Source: CAIUGU01 sp965279735 (GTDB lineage Bacteria; Pseudomonadota; Gammaproteobacteria; Steroidobacterales; Steroidobacteraceae). Taken from it: a stretch of 64,000 bases of DNA. The notes under the pieces were generated by a model. That model made no database searches. It had not been told where the DNA came from and worked only from the letters and a program-made list of their open reading frames with translations. Shown one piece after another: positions 53,423-63,222 of this stretch. Location: NCBI GenBank assembly GCA_965279735.1, contig OZ257260.1:3286001-3350000 (forward strand), given 5' to 3'. Positions within the stretch are counted from its first letter, which is position 1, and every line of letters starts with the position of its first letter. Position numbers and translations under genes: made by a program.

Positions 53423-54874
53423 CTACTTTCGCCAGAACGTCGGAGTGATGAGAACGAGCAAGGGAAAAATCTCGAGACGCCCGAGCAGCATGGCGAGAAT
53501 GCAGATCCACTTCCCGGGATCGCTGACGCTGGTGAAGTTGGAAGCCACCTTGCCCAGCCCGGGTCCCACGTTGTTCATGCAACCGGCGATGGCGGAAAAA
53601 GCAGTCACTTGATCTTCGCCTGTTGCCATCAACAGGACCATCAGCAGCCCGAAGCTCACGATATAGACAGCGAAGAAGCCCCAGATGCCGTCGATGACGC
53701 GCCATTCGAGCGCCTTGTTGCCCAGCTTCACTGGCATTTCCGCGCTCGGATGCACCAACTTGAAAACCTCTCGGCTGCCCTGCTTCCAGAGCATCAGCCA
53801 CCGCACCACTTTCATGCCGCCTGCCGTAGAGCCGGCGCAGCCGCCGATGAAACTGGTTAGCACGACGATGAGGGGCAAGGCACCTGGCCACAAGGCGAAG
53901 TTGTCAGTCGTGAAGCCGGTGCTGGTCTGCATGGAGACCGCCTGCACGACGGCCAGTCGAAAGGCGCGGGCTGATTCCAGCGGCGTGCCCTTGAGCCAGA
54001 GAACGACCGTGTAGAGCGCAATACTGCCAACGATGATGCCGGTGTACACCCGCCATTCCGGATCACGCCAGTAATCCGAAACACGCTTGTGACGCCAGGC
54101 CGTGAAATGCAGCGAGAAATTGATGGCGCCGAGGAACATGAAGAACACGGCGATCGCCTCGATGGCGCCATTGTCGAAATACGCAAGGCTCGCATCGTGG
54201 GTCGAATGGCCGCCGGTCGACACCGTAGCGAAGCTGTGACCGATGGCGTCGAACAGCGTCATGCCTGCCATCCAGTAGGCCAGAGCGCAGGCAATCGTGA
54301 TCGAGACGTAGATGATCCACAGCGCCTTCGCCGTTTCGGTGATGCGGGGCGTGAGCTTCGCGTCCTTCACCGGGCCGGGTGTCTCGGCTTTCAGCAACTG
54401 CATGCCGCCGACACCCAGCATCGGCAATAGTGCAACCGCAAGCACGACCATGCCGATGCCGCCGAACCACTGGATCTGTTGCCGGTAGTAGAGAATCGAC
54501 GGTGGCAGCGAGTCCAGTCCGATGAGCGTGGTGGCGCCTGTCGTCGTGAATCCCGAGACGGCTTCGAAGACCGCGTCGGTGATCGACATGTCCGGCCGCT
54601 CTGACAGCACCAGCGGAGCCGCCCCTGCGAGACCCAGTACTACCCAGAAGAGGGCGACCACCAGAAAGCCGTCGCGCAGGCGCAAGTCGCGGTGCTGTCT
54701 GCGCACTGGCCACCAGATCAGCGCACCGACGGCCAGCAAAGCCAGGAACGAATCGACGAACGGATCCCAGTTGCCATCGCTGTAAAAGAATGAGACCGCA
54801 GTGGGCGGCAGCATCGTGAGGCTGAAGATCATCAGCAGCAGGCCGAGGATCCGCTGGACGAGGGCCAGGTTCAT
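53423..54874 (-). CDS. trkH: Trk potassium uptake protein TrkH
   Basis: A 483-residue potassium channel subunit with four pore-like repeats, including TTTGATTLIG, TVSTGGHSTHD, STGFTTDNF and MNNVGPGLG. Around ten helices are expected. It imports potassium with the regulatory subunit TrkA, whose gene lies 19 bp upstream. The 258-bp gap before mrcB holds only weak hairpins. Confidence 0.94.
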   Translation of the reverse strand: MNLALVQRILGLLLMIFSLTMLPPTAVSFFYSDGNWDPFVDSFLALLAVGALIWWPVRRQHRDLRLRDGFLVVALFWVVLGLAGAAPLVLSERPDMSITDAVFEAVSGFTTTGATTLIGLDSLPPSILYYRQQIQWFGGIGMVVLAVALLPMLGVGGMQLLKAETPGPVKDAKLTPRITETAKALWIIYVSITIACALAYWMAGMTLFDAIGHSFATVSTGGHSTHDASLAYFDNGAIEAIAVFFMFLGAINFSLHFTAWRHKRVSDYWRDPEWRVYTGIIVGSIALYTVVLWLKGTPLESARAFRLAVVQAVSMQTSTGFTTDNFALWPGALPLIVVLTSFIGGCAGSTAGGMKVVRWLMLWKQGSREVFKLVHPSAEMPVKLGNKALEWRVIDGIWGFFAVYIVSFGLLMVLLMATGEDQVTAFSAIAGCMNNVGPGLGKVASNFTSVSDPGKWICILAMLLGRLEIFPLLVLITPTFWRK

Positions 54875-54893
54875 GGCTGCGCGCCGTGCGGGC

Positions 54894-56282
54894 TCATCCC
54901 CGCCACTTTCTCGGCACTTCGAAAAGCCTCTCCACGGCTTCGACGTGCCGGCGATCGGTCAGGAACATGATCACGTGATCGTCGCGTTCGATCACCGTAT
55001 CGTGGTGCGCGATGATGACTTCGTCGCCACGGACGACAGCGCCGATCGTGGCGCCATCCGGCATCGGAATGTCTTCGATGCGACGACCGATCACGCGGCT
55101 TTCACCCTGGATGCCGTGGGCAATGGCTTCAATGGCTTCCGCAGCGCCACGCCGCAACGAGTGCACCCGCACGACATCGCCGCGGCGAACGTGCGCCAGC
55201 AGCGAGCCGATCGTCACCATCTGCGGCGACAGTGCGACATCGAGAGGGCCGTTTTCCATCAGCTCTGCATAAGCCGGACGATTTATCAGCGCCATGACCT
55301 TGTGGCAACCGAGCCGCTTGGCCAGCATCGCGGAAAGAATATTCGCTTCTTCCGAGTTGGTCAGCGCGACGAACACGTCTGACGAATCGATGTTTTCTTC
55401 CAGCAGCAGCTCTTCATCCGCCGCGTCACCGTTCAGCACTATGGTGTTCGACAGCTGCTCGGAGATCTGGCGTGCGCGCTTGAAGTCGCGCTCGATCAGC
55501 TTGACCTGGTTTTCCTTCTCGAGGAGCTGTGCCAGGCGGAAGCCGATGTTGCCACCGCCGGCGATCACCACGCGCCGCACCGGATCTTCCAGCTTCTGCA
55601 TCTCGTTCATGACGAGGCGGATGTCTTTCCGCGCGGCCAGGAAGAACACCTCATCCCCGTGCTCGATGATGGTTTCGCCTTCCGGCTTGATGCTCTGGCC
55701 GCCGCGATAGATGGCCGCGACCCGCGCATCGGTGCCGGGAATATGCTCGCGCAGCGCCATCAACCGCTGTCCGACCAGGTGACCGCCCTTGAGTGCGCGG
55801 GCACCGACCAGGCGCACCCTGCCCTCGGCAAAGTCGAGAACCTGCAGTGCCCCGGGATAGCGGATGAGACGCGCAACGTGCTCGGTCACCAGTTGTTCCG
55901 GACTGATGGTGACGTCGACCGCGAAGGCGCGATCCTCATCCGTGAAGAGCTGCGAATGCTTGATGTAATCGCCGGAACGGATGCGCGCGATCCGCGTCGC
56001 GTCCTTGTTGAACATCTTCCAGACGATATGGCAGGCGACCATGTTCACTTCATCGCTGTTGGTCAGCGCGATGACGACGTCCGCATCCTTCGCGCCCGCC
56101 GCTGCGAGCGTGCTCGGGAATGCGCCGTTGCCTGCCACGGTACGGATGTCGAGACGGTCCTGCAGGTCACGCAGGAGCTCGTCGTTCTGGTCGATGACCG
56201 TCACTTCGTTCGCCTCTTCGCGGGCGAGATGATGTGCAGCGGTCTTGCCGACCTGGCCAGCGCCGAGAATGATGATTTTCAA
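54894..56282 (-). CDS. trkA: Trk system potassium transporter regulatory protein TrkA
   Basis: A 462-residue cytoplasmic protein with two RCK units. Each has an NAD-binding start, MKIIILGAGQVGKTAAHHLA and VVIAGGGNIGFRLAQLLE (about residue 235). TrkA-C-like domains follow each. It gates TrkH in response to nucleotides. It is 94 bp downstream of uvrD on the same strand. Confidence 0.95.
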   Translation of the reverse strand: MKIIILGAGQVGKTAAHHLAREEANEVTVIDQNDELLRDLQDRLDIRTVAGNGAFPSTLAAAGAKDADVVIALTNSDEVNMVACHIVWKMFNKDATRIARIRSGDYIKHSQLFTDEDRAFAVDVTISPEQLVTEHVARLIRYPGALQVLDFAEGRVRLVGARALKGGHLVGQRLMALREHIPGTDARVAAIYRGGQSIKPEGETIIEHGDEVFFLAARKDIRLVMNEMQKLEDPVRRVVIAGGGNIGFRLAQLLEKENQVKLIERDFKRARQISEQLSNTIVLNGDAADEELLLEENIDSSDVFVALTNSEEANILSAMLAKRLGCHKVMALINRPAYAELMENGPLDVALSPQMVTIGSLLAHVRRGDVVRVHSLRRGAAEAIEAIAHGIQGESRVIGRRIEDIPMPDGATIGAVVRGDEVIIAHHDTVIERDDHVIMFLTDRRHVEAVERLFEVPRKWRG

Positions 56283-56376
56283 CTGAGGCCTGCCGTGGAT
56301 TCGGGAATCAGTGGCTGACGGGGCCGATCTTGTTGCGGCGCATTCTAGCCCAAGCGGAGCGGCCTTGGCTCTGTGC

Positions 56377-58530
56377 TTACAACGGCTCGAGGTTCGCGTA
56401 GGCCAGCATCAGCCATTTGGCACCCTGGCGCTCGAAATTGACGTGCACCCGGGCATGCCCGCCCTGGCCTTCCAGTCCGAGGACGATGCCGTCCCCGAAT
56501 TTTCCATGGCGAACCCGTTGGCCGAGACGCACTCCGGCGACCGGTTCTTCTTCCATCATCGGCTTGCGGGGAACGAACACGGGCCTCGAGACCTGGATCC
56601 GGGGCCTGATTTCCTCAAGGAGTTCGGCGGGCAGCTCGCGGATGAAACGCGAGGGGGAACCATAGCTGTCAACGCCGTGCAGGCGACGCTGTTCGGCGTA
56701 ACTCAGGTACAGCTTCTGCATCGCGCGGGTGAGGCCAACGTAGCAAAGCCTGCGTTCTTCCTCGAGTCGCGAAGGATCAGTGGCCGACCGCTGGTGGGGG
56801 AACAGACCTTCTTCCAGCCCGCAGAGGAAGACCATGGGAAACTCGAGTCCCTTCGCCGAATGCAGCGTCATCATCTGCACGCTGTCTTCCCACTTGTCCG
56901 CCTGCCCTTCCCCCGACTCAAGGACGGCATGCGACAGGAAGGCCGCAACCGGCGACATGTCTCCCGTTTCCTCGGTGTTGAAACCGCGAGCGGCACTGAC
57001 GAGTTCTTCCAGGTTCTCGACCCGCGCTTCGCCACGCTCGCCTTTTTCCTTCTGGTGATGCGCGATGACGCCGCTCTGGTCGATCACGCGGTCTACCTGC
57101 TCGTGCAGCGGCATGCCCTGCGTCTCGCGGTCCAGGCGTTCGATCAGTGCGAGAAACGCATGCAGGCTCACCCCTGCTTTCTGACCCAGCTCGGCGATGG
57201 ACGCACCGGCTGCCTCCCAGAGCGGGCAGGTGTTGGCGCGTGCGTAGTCGCGGATCGTATCCAGCGTCTTGTTGCCGATGCCGCGAGTGGGCAGATTGAC
57301 GACGCGCTCGAAGGAAGCATCATCCGCCCGGTTGAAGATCAGCCTGAGGTAAGCCAGTGCATCCTTGATTTCGGATCGTTCAAAGAAGCGCAGGCCGCCG
57401 TAGACGCGATACGGCATGCGCGCCGCGATCATCGCTTCTTCAAACGCGCGTGACTGGGCATTTGACCGATAGAGGATCGCGCACTCACGCCGGTTGCCGC
57501 CCTTGGCTGTCCATTCACGGATGCGTTCGACGACGAAGTTCGCCTCGTCACGCTCATTGAAAGCGGAGTAGAGCCGGACCGGTTCGCCCTTCTCGCCGCT
57601 GGTCCAGAGGTTCTTCCCCAGGCGACCACTGTTCTGCGCGATCAGTGCATTGGCGGCAGCAAGGATGTTCCCGGTGGAGCGGTAGTTCTGTTCGAGACGA
57701 AACATCTGCACGCCGGGATAGTCGCGGCGGAACTGATGCAGGTTCTCGATGCGGGCGCCCCGCCAGCCATAGATCGACTGATCGTCGTCACCCACCACGA
57801 AAGGCGTACCGGTCGGGCCGGTCACTTCCTTGAGCCACTTGTACTGGACGGTGTTCGTATCCTGGAACTCATCGACCAGCACATGCCTGAAACGCGCGCG
57901 GTAATGTGCCGCGAGGTCGGCATTGTCCCGCCACAGCTCGTAAACCCTGAGCAGCAGCTCGGCAAAGTCGATGTTGCCTGCCCGGTTCGATGCGTCCTGG
58001 TAAGCGGCATACAAGCGAATCAGCTGGTCACGCGTAGGATCGCCTTCGCTTTTCAGATCCTTGGGCCGCAGACCTTCGTCTTTCTGGGCGTTGATGAACC
58101 AGGTGACTTCCTTCGGTACCCAACGCGCTTCATCGAGATCCAGCGCCTTGACCAGCTTGCGAACGGAACGCTGCTGGTCTTCGGCATCCAGGATCTGGAA
58201 CGCTTGCGGCAACCCGGCCTCGCGCCAGTGGATCCGAAGCAGTCGGTGGGCAATGCCATGAAAGGTACCGATCCAGAGCGGGGCCGCGGGCATTCCGAGC
58301 ATCGATTCGATACGGCCGCGCATTTCGCCTGCAGCCTTGTTCGTGAAGGTCACGGCAAGGATGCTGTGCGGCGACACATTCTCCACCTGCACCAGCCATG
58401 CAACGCGATGAGTCAGCACTCGCGTCTTGCCGCTGCCTGCTCCGGCGAGCACAAGCGTAGGCATGAGCGGTGCGGCCACCGCCTGACGCTGTGCATCGTT
58501 CAATGAGTCGAGCAGGGGCGATAAATCCAT
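56377..58530 (-). CDS. uvrD: DNA helicase II UvrD
   Basis: A 717-residue superfamily 1A helicase for nucleotide excision and mismatch repair. Walker A is GAGSGKTRVLTHRVAWL. Other motifs are VDEFQDTN (Walker B), GDDDQSIYGWRGA, EQNYRSTGNI, MTLHSAKGLEFP and VGLTRAM. The start at 58530 (MDLSPLLDSLNDAQRQAV) follows the family; the longer frame adds non-homologous residues. Confidence 0.95.
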   Translation of the reverse strand: MDLSPLLDSLNDAQRQAVAAPLMPTLVLAGAGSGKTRVLTHRVAWLVQVENVSPHSILAVTFTNKAAGEMRGRIESMLGMPAAPLWIGTFHGIAHRLLRIHWREAGLPQAFQILDAEDQQRSVRKLVKALDLDEARWVPKEVTWFINAQKDEGLRPKDLKSEGDPTRDQLIRLYAAYQDASNRAGNIDFAELLLRVYELWRDNADLAAHYRARFRHVLVDEFQDTNTVQYKWLKEVTGPTGTPFVVGDDDQSIYGWRGARIENLHQFRRDYPGVQMFRLEQNYRSTGNILAAANALIAQNSGRLGKNLWTSGEKGEPVRLYSAFNERDEANFVVERIREWTAKGGNRRECAILYRSNAQSRAFEEAMIAARMPYRVYGGLRFFERSEIKDALAYLRLIFNRADDASFERVVNLPTRGIGNKTLDTIRDYARANTCPLWEAAGASIAELGQKAGVSLHAFLALIERLDRETQGMPLHEQVDRVIDQSGVIAHHQKEKGERGEARVENLEELVSAARGFNTEETGDMSPVAAFLSHAVLESGEGQADKWEDSVQMMTLHSAKGLEFPMVFLCGLEEGLFPHQRSATDPSRLEEERRLCYVGLTRAMQKLYLSYAEQRRLHGVDSYGSPSRFIRELPAELLEEIRPRIQVSRPVFVPRKPMMEEEPVAGVRLGQRVRHGKFGDGIVLGLEGQGGHARVHVNFERQGAKWLMLAYANLEPL

Positions 58531-58621
58531 GCGGAGGGCACCAGTTGCGGGGGCGCGATTGTAACGCAGAAGGCACAGGTCTCGTGGCGTCTGATAGGCT
58601 TGGGACACCGAGGAGCAGGCA

Positions 58622-59371
58622 GTGAAAATCGTCAGTCATCGCCGGGAAATCTGGATTGTGGCCGTGATGCTGGTGGCGGGCTGTCAACGCGAGGCAGCCG
58701 TTCCGCCCGTGTCCGTTCCTGGCACCGTCTCCGACGCAGTTTCGGCAGGCGCAACCACTCAAGTCCCCGTGGCTGAATCAGGCTTGACCATCAAGCGCGG
58801 TGCAGTCGTTCTGACTGCAGACGCTCGCACGCTGCGCCTGTGTGGCGAGAACGAAGATCTCTGGCTCGCGGACCAGGGTGAAGACAGCCTCGAAGAGGCG
58901 TACGCACGACTCGTCGGTGAACCCGGCACTCCCCTGTATGTGGAAGTTCGCGGCGAACGTACGGCTACTCCCGCCGGCACGTCGATTCCCGGCGACTACA
59001 AGCAGGCCTTCCTGCTGGAAGAGTTGTTGTATGCCGGCGTACCTGGTGAAGGGGCTGGCTGTGAGACGGGCGCTCCGGCTTACCGTGTCCTCGCGCGCGG
59101 CAATGAGCCTTTCTGGGCCATTGAAGTGGCAACGGACAAGATGTTGCTGCGCCAGCCGGAGCTGCCGGCGCCCCTCGAATTCCCCGCGGATGAATCGCAG
59201 GATGCCGAAGGCAGCGTGACCTGGCGCGCAGCGGCTGGCGGGCACGCCCTCGAACTCACGATTTCGCGCGTTGCCTGCAGCGACTCCATGTCAGGCGCTT
59301 ACTTCGCCTACACGGCCGAAGCAGAACTCGATGGCCGCAAGCTGCAGGGCTGTGCCCGCCTAGGTGAATGA
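58622..59371 (+). CDS. COG3650-like lipoprotein of unknown function
   Basis: A 249-residue lipoprotein with a lipobox (VAVMLVAGC) after a basic start. The GTG at 58622 is used. The C-terminal half contains RGNEPFWAIEV, a motif of the COG3650 family, and a beta-rich remainder. Function is unknown. The stop codon lies within a 13-bp tandem repeat. Confidence 0.65.
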   Translation: MKIVSHRREIWIVAVMLVAGCQREAAVPPVSVPGTVSDAVSAGATTQVPVAESGLTIKRGAVVLTADARTLRLCGENEDLWLADQGEDSLEEAYARLVGEPGTPLYVEVRGERTATPAGTSIPGDYKQAFLLEELLYAGVPGEGAGCETGAPAYRVLARGNEPFWAIEVATDKMLLRQPELPAPLEFPADESQDAEGSVTWRAAAGGHALELTISRVACSDSMSGAYFAYTAEAELDGRKLQGCARLGE

Positions 59372-59397
59372 AGTGGGTGAATGAAGTGGGTGAATAG
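59363..59397 (+). repeat. 13-bp tandem repeat, about 2.5 units
   Basis: GGTGAATGAAGTG occurs at 59363-59375 and 59376-59388, followed by GGTGAATAG. The first unit contains the stop codon of the lipoprotein gene, so slippage here would change its C-terminus only slightly. Confidence 0.8.
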
Positions 59398-59408
59398 ACG
59401 GGGCGAAT

Positions 59409-60590
59409 TCAGCGGAAGCCCAAGCCTCGTCGCCGCGCTGACGGATCGATCATCCGCAGTCCCAGTCCCAGTCCGAGGGCAAGCAGCGGATCGGTGATCG
59501 ATGCAGCCTGCCCCGGCTGCCATAGCTGTACCAGTTCAACCGCGATCACGGCAGCAACCACCAGGGCAATCGCGATATCGAGCGAGGCAACTGCATCCCG
59601 CACCAGCCAGATCAGCGCACAGCAGAAAAAGAGGAAAGCGAGCAGGCCGCGCGCATCGATCGGCATTCCTGCATCGATCCAGCCGAGGAATGGCCACAAA
59701 TCAAAAGAGCCCGCTGTGCCGGTGAATTCGAAAGGAGCCAGGCGCTCGAACACTAACACCGCGCCGACCACGATCAGCAATACCAGTCGCCGCAGCGCAG
59801 GAGACAGGCGGTTGATGACGATGAGCGCCGGCAGGAGCAGCAGCAATGCCAGAAGCTCCGACGGCACGAATACCTGCCCTTCCAGTAGCAGCCGCCCCAC
59901 AAGAACACTGGCAATCAATGCCAGCAGCGCTTCGATGCCGCCTTGCCGCGAGGCCAGCGTGACCATGGCCTGCGCGACAACCAGCCAACAGGCGAGATAG
60001 CCAAAGGTGAGGGTGAACTCGATCTCCGGGTTGAACAGCGGCGCTAGTGCCGTTTTCAGTTTGACGAGACTGATATGCGGAACAAAGGGAGCGAATCGCC
60101 AGCCCAGCCAGAGCACGATGACCGTCAGTGCAACACGATCACCGCGGTTTCCGCCTACCGTCGGCATGTGAATCAGCCGGCTCAATGAACGCCAGGCGAA
60201 TCCCGCCACCGTGCCGGCGAGCGTACCCAGCGTATTGAGGGTGAGATCCGTCAGGCTCGGGACACGAGGCGAGATGAACACCTGCGCGACTTCGATGGCA
60301 AGCGAGAGGGCTGCTCCCAGCACGACCACATACAAGGCGGTGAACCAGCGGCGCCTGCCCGATTCAAACCACAGGAACAGGCAGAAGCCGAGGGGAATGT
60401 AGAGCAGGACGTTCGAGACCCGGTCGCCACGGCCTGCGCGGACCCAGGTCAGTTCACGCAGGGCATCCAGCACGCCACCCTCGATGGCATCGCGCTTGAA
60501 GTTGAAGGGATACAGGGATCCATACGCGATCAGGACGACGACGGCGAGCAGCAACCAGGGAACGGGACTCTTTGAGCGCACGGGCTTCAT
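59409..60590 (-). CDS. VanZ-like family membrane protein
   Basis: A 393-residue polytopic protein with a VanZ-type N-terminal half (SNVLLYIPLGFCLFLWFE, then SLAIEVAQVFISPRVPSLTDLTLNTLG) and a second hydrophobic half of six or so helices. Its function is unknown; VanZ relates to teicoplanin resistance in enterococci but most chromosomal members are uncharacterised. It lies 31 bp downstream of ctaB. Confidence 0.8.
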   Translation of the reverse strand: MKPVRSKSPVPWLLLAVVVLIAYGSLYPFNFKRDAIEGGVLDALRELTWVRAGRGDRVSNVLLYIPLGFCLFLWFESGRRRWFTALYVVVLGAALSLAIEVAQVFISPRVPSLTDLTLNTLGTLAGTVAGFAWRSLSRLIHMPTVGGNRGDRVALTVIVLWLGWRFAPFVPHISLVKLKTALAPLFNPEIEFTLTFGYLACWLVVAQAMVTLASRQGGIEALLALIASVLVGRLLLEGQVFVPSELLALLLLLPALIVINRLSPALRRLVLLIVVGAVLVFERLAPFEFTGTAGSFDLWPFLGWIDAGMPIDARGLLAFLFFCCALIWLVRDAVASLDIAIALVVAAVIAVELVQLWQPGQAASITDPLLALGLGLGLRMIDPSARRRGLGFR

Positions 60591-60621
60591 GCCCGCGAAG
60601 ATACCGCAAATCCCGGGGCGG

Positions 60622-61545
60622 TCAGATCCTGATCAGCCAGTAGTGATCGACCAGCAGGCCCGTGAAGAGCGCTGCCAGATAGGTAATCGAGAAGCCGAAC
60701 GTCTTCATGGGCAGGCCTTCCGTCGGCCGGGCGAACAGTGTCAGCGCGTAGTAGATGAAAGCCGCGCCCAGCAGGATCGCGGACGCCAGATAAATGAGTC
60801 CGCTCATCCCGGTGAGATAGGGCAGCAGCGTCACCAGGACCAGGAGGATGGTGTAGAGCAGGATGTGCAGCCGCGTGAATTCGACGCTGTAAACCACGGG
60901 CAGCATCGGAATGCCGGCCTTTGCGTATTCATCGCGACGTGCGATGGCGAGCGCCCAGAAATGCGGCGGCGTCCAGGTGAAGATGATCAGGAACAGCAGG
61001 AGCGAATGCGGATCGACATGACCTGTAACGGCTACCCAGCCGAGGACCGGAGGTGCCGCGCCTGCTGCTCCCCCGATGACGATGTTCTGCGGCGTCGCAT
61101 GCTTGAGCCACAACGTGTAGACAATGGCGTAGCCGATTAGCGAGCAGAACGTCAGGATGGCGGTCAGCCAGTTCACCCAGCCCGCGAGCAGCACCACCGA
61201 CAGGACGGAAAGCACACACGCGTAAGCGAGCGCACGTTTTTCCGAGAGATGGCCGGCTGGAATCGGGCGATGCCGGGTCCGTTTCATCTGCAGATCGAAA
61301 CGGCGATCCAGCACATGATTGATGGCGGCCGCTCCCGACGCTGCCAATGCGATGCCCAGCGTCCCGAAGATGAGCGCGTTGATCGGTGGCAGCCCCGGCG
61401 CAGCCAGCAGCATGCCGACGACCGCAGTGAAGACGATCAGGAAGACGACCCGCGGCTTGCCGAGTTCGTAGTAGTCGCGCCAGGTGGCTTCGACTGCGGG
61501 CGATGAAAGAGGGGTGGCCAACGGCAATTCAGTCCTGGTCTGCAT
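60622..61545 (-). CDS. ctaB: Protoheme IX farnesyltransferase (haem O synthase)
   Basis: A 307-residue UbiA-family enzyme with about nine helices that farnesylates haem B to haem O. The first Asp-rich motif is NHVLDRRFDLQMKRTRHRP. The KPRVVFLIVFTAVVG and FTWTPPHFWALAIARRDEYAKAG segments are diagnostic. It lies downstream of ctaA in a cytochrome oxidase assembly block. Confidence 0.95.
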   Translation of the reverse strand: MQTRTELPLATPLSSPAVEATWRDYYELGKPRVVFLIVFTAVVGMLLAAPGLPPINALIFGTLGIALAASGAAAINHVLDRRFDLQMKRTRHRPIPAGHLSEKRALAYACVLSVLSVVLLAGWVNWLTAILTFCSLIGYAIVYTLWLKHATPQNIVIGGAAGAAPPVLGWVAVTGHVDPHSLLLFLIIFTWTPPHFWALAIARRDEYAKAGIPMLPVVYSVEFTRLHILLYTILLVLVTLLPYLTGMSGLIYLASAILLGAAFIYYALTLFARPTEGLPMKTFGFSITYLAALFTGLLVDHYWLIRI

Positions 61546-61563
61546 GGGGAAGAAGCGCGGATC

Positions 61564-62574
61564 TTACAGGCCGCGGCGCGGCGTCCATAGCAGCCGGTTC
61601 AGGCGGACCACGCTCAGCAACAGCAAGGCTGCGACGGCGTTATGTGCAGTGGCGAGCCACAACGGCAATCCTTCAACAACCATGAGCGGGCCCACGATGA
61701 TCTGGATGATCAACGCCACGCCCACGATTGCCCCGGCAAGCTGCGCTGTCTGGGTCTGGGCTTTGCGCCAGGTGGCAATGCTGAGCCAGCCGAGCACGAT
61801 GGCAGCGACGAGCGCTCCGAGCCGATGCACGAAGTGGATGGCCACCCGCGCGGGGTGATCGAGCACGCCGCCTTCATAGTCGATGCCGAGACCGCGCCAG
61901 AGCACGAAGGCATCGTCCAGATTCATCGTGGGCCAGAACGACTTCTGGCACGTCGGGAAATCGGGACAGGCCAGCGCCGCATAGTTCGAGCTGGTCCAGC
62001 CGCCCAGCAGGATCTGCACAATGAGAACGGCGAGGCCGATTCGCGCGAGGCTGCGCAGTCCGCTTTCCTGGCCCGGTCGCGTTGTCCGTTCGGTGCGAAT
62101 CGCAAGCCAGCCGAGCAGCGACAGCGTGGCGAGTCCACCCGCCAAGTGCATGACGACGATCAGCGGTTTGAGCAGCAGCGTCACCGTCCACATCCCGAGC
62201 AGCGCCTGCAGTCCCACGAGCGCGACCAGGAAGATCGGCAGTTTGATGGGCTGCGCCGGATCGCGCCGGTTCCACACGGCAAACGCCGCGAGCGCAACGA
62301 TCACGACGACGAGCGCCCCGGCGAAGTACCGGTGCAGCATTTCCTTGCTCGCCTTGTGCTCGACAAACGGGCGCTCGGGAAATGCATCGGTGATGACATC
62401 AAGATTCTGCGCAGCCTGGCCTGCGCTGAGATGACCATAGCAGCCCGGCCAGTCAGGACAGCCGAGGCCTGCGGCGCTGAGCCGCACCCATGCGCCGAGG
62501 ACCACAACGACAAACGCCAGTATCGCGCCCAGCAGTGCGATGCGACGAAAAGTGATCATGCCCTGTTGTCGCAT
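61564..62574 (-). CDS. ctaA: Haem A synthase (CtaA/COX15)
   Basis: A 336-residue eight-helix enzyme that converts haem O to haem A. Conserved parts are GAWVRLSAAGLGCPDWPGCYG, FVEHKASKEMLHRYFAG, CPDFPTC and HFVHRLGA, which supply haem-ligand histidines. ATG at 62574 and at 62559 are both possible starts. The ctaB gene follows after 18 bp. Confidence 0.94.
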   Translation of the reverse strand: MRQQGMITFRRIALLGAILAFVVVVLGAWVRLSAAGLGCPDWPGCYGHLSAGQAAQNLDVITDAFPERPFVEHKASKEMLHRYFAGALVVVIVALAAFAVWNRRDPAQPIKLPIFLVALVGLQALLGMWTVTLLLKPLIVVMHLAGGLATLSLLGWLAIRTERTTRPGQESGLRSLARIGLAVLIVQILLGGWTSSNYAALACPDFPTCQKSFWPTMNLDDAFVLWRGLGIDYEGGVLDHPARVAIHFVHRLGALVAAIVLGWLSIATWRKAQTQTAQLAGAIVGVALIIQIIVGPLMVVEGLPLWLATAHNAVAALLLLSVVRLNRLLWTPRRGL

Positions 62575-62586
62575 AAGGGAATTTCC

Positions 62587-63204
62587 CTAGCCGATCTGTG
62601 ACAGTTTCAGAAGCTTCTTCAGGTCGTCGAGAATTCCCTTGGGCGGCGCGTCGGCCGCATAACTCATCAGCAGATTGCCGAGCGGATCGACAACGTACAG
62701 CCTGCCCGCGGCAAGGACGGGAACGTCCCCATAGACCGGGAACATCTGCAGGACTTCACTGCCACCTGCATCAACGCTCGCCATGATGAGTCCAGGATGT
62801 TCTGCGGCAAAGTAACCCTGGTCGCAGCAGGCGCCGGAGTACAGGAACACGCGCTGCACGCGGGAGGCCTCCTGGTTCAGGGCCGTGCGCACCTGGCGGA
62901 TGTCGATGAGCGCTTTGCGGCACCGCTCGTCGCATTCGCCGTTGCCGGCAAACACCAGGCTCCACTTGCCGCGGAGAAAATCCGGTGCCGTGCTCGCGCC
63001 TTCCGGTGTAACCAGCGCCACTTCGGGAAGTGTCCGGGCCGGGTCGATCAGCTCGCCCTTGTTGGTGCTCCCCGCTGGCCGCCAGTCGCCTGCGTAGTAC
63101 AGCAGGAACGAACCGCCCAACGGCGCGACGAACAGCGCCAGCAGCAGCCATAGCTGGGTGCGTGATCTGCGTTGCTGGAGGAGCGAAGGCTGTACATCGT
63201 TCAT
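62587..63204 (-). CDS. SCO-like thioredoxin-fold membrane protein
   Basis: A 205-residue protein with one N-terminal membrane helix (LWLLLALFVAPLGGSFLLYY) and a thioredoxin-like domain. GECDERC supplies the CxxxC motif found in SCO copper chaperones. Position between surf1 and ctaA supports a role in assembling the copper centre of cytochrome c oxidase. It is more divergent than classical SCO1/SenC, so copper binding is inferred. Confidence 0.72.
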   Translation of the reverse strand: MNDVQPSLLQQRRSRTQLWLLLALFVAPLGGSFLLYYAGDWRPAGSTNKGELIDPARTLPEVALVTPEGASTAPDFLRGKWSLVFAGNGECDERCRKALIDIRQVRTALNQEASRVQRVFLYSGACCDQGYFAAEHPGLIMASVDAGGSEVLQMFPVYGDVPVLAAGRLYVVDPLGNLLMSYAADAPPKGILDDLKKLLKLSQIG

Positions 63205-63222
63205 GCGGACGTCCGGTACTCT

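Noticed and set aside
56311..58506. Long plus-strand open frames opposite uvrD
   Set aside because: They lack motifs, while all helicase motifs are present on the minus strand.
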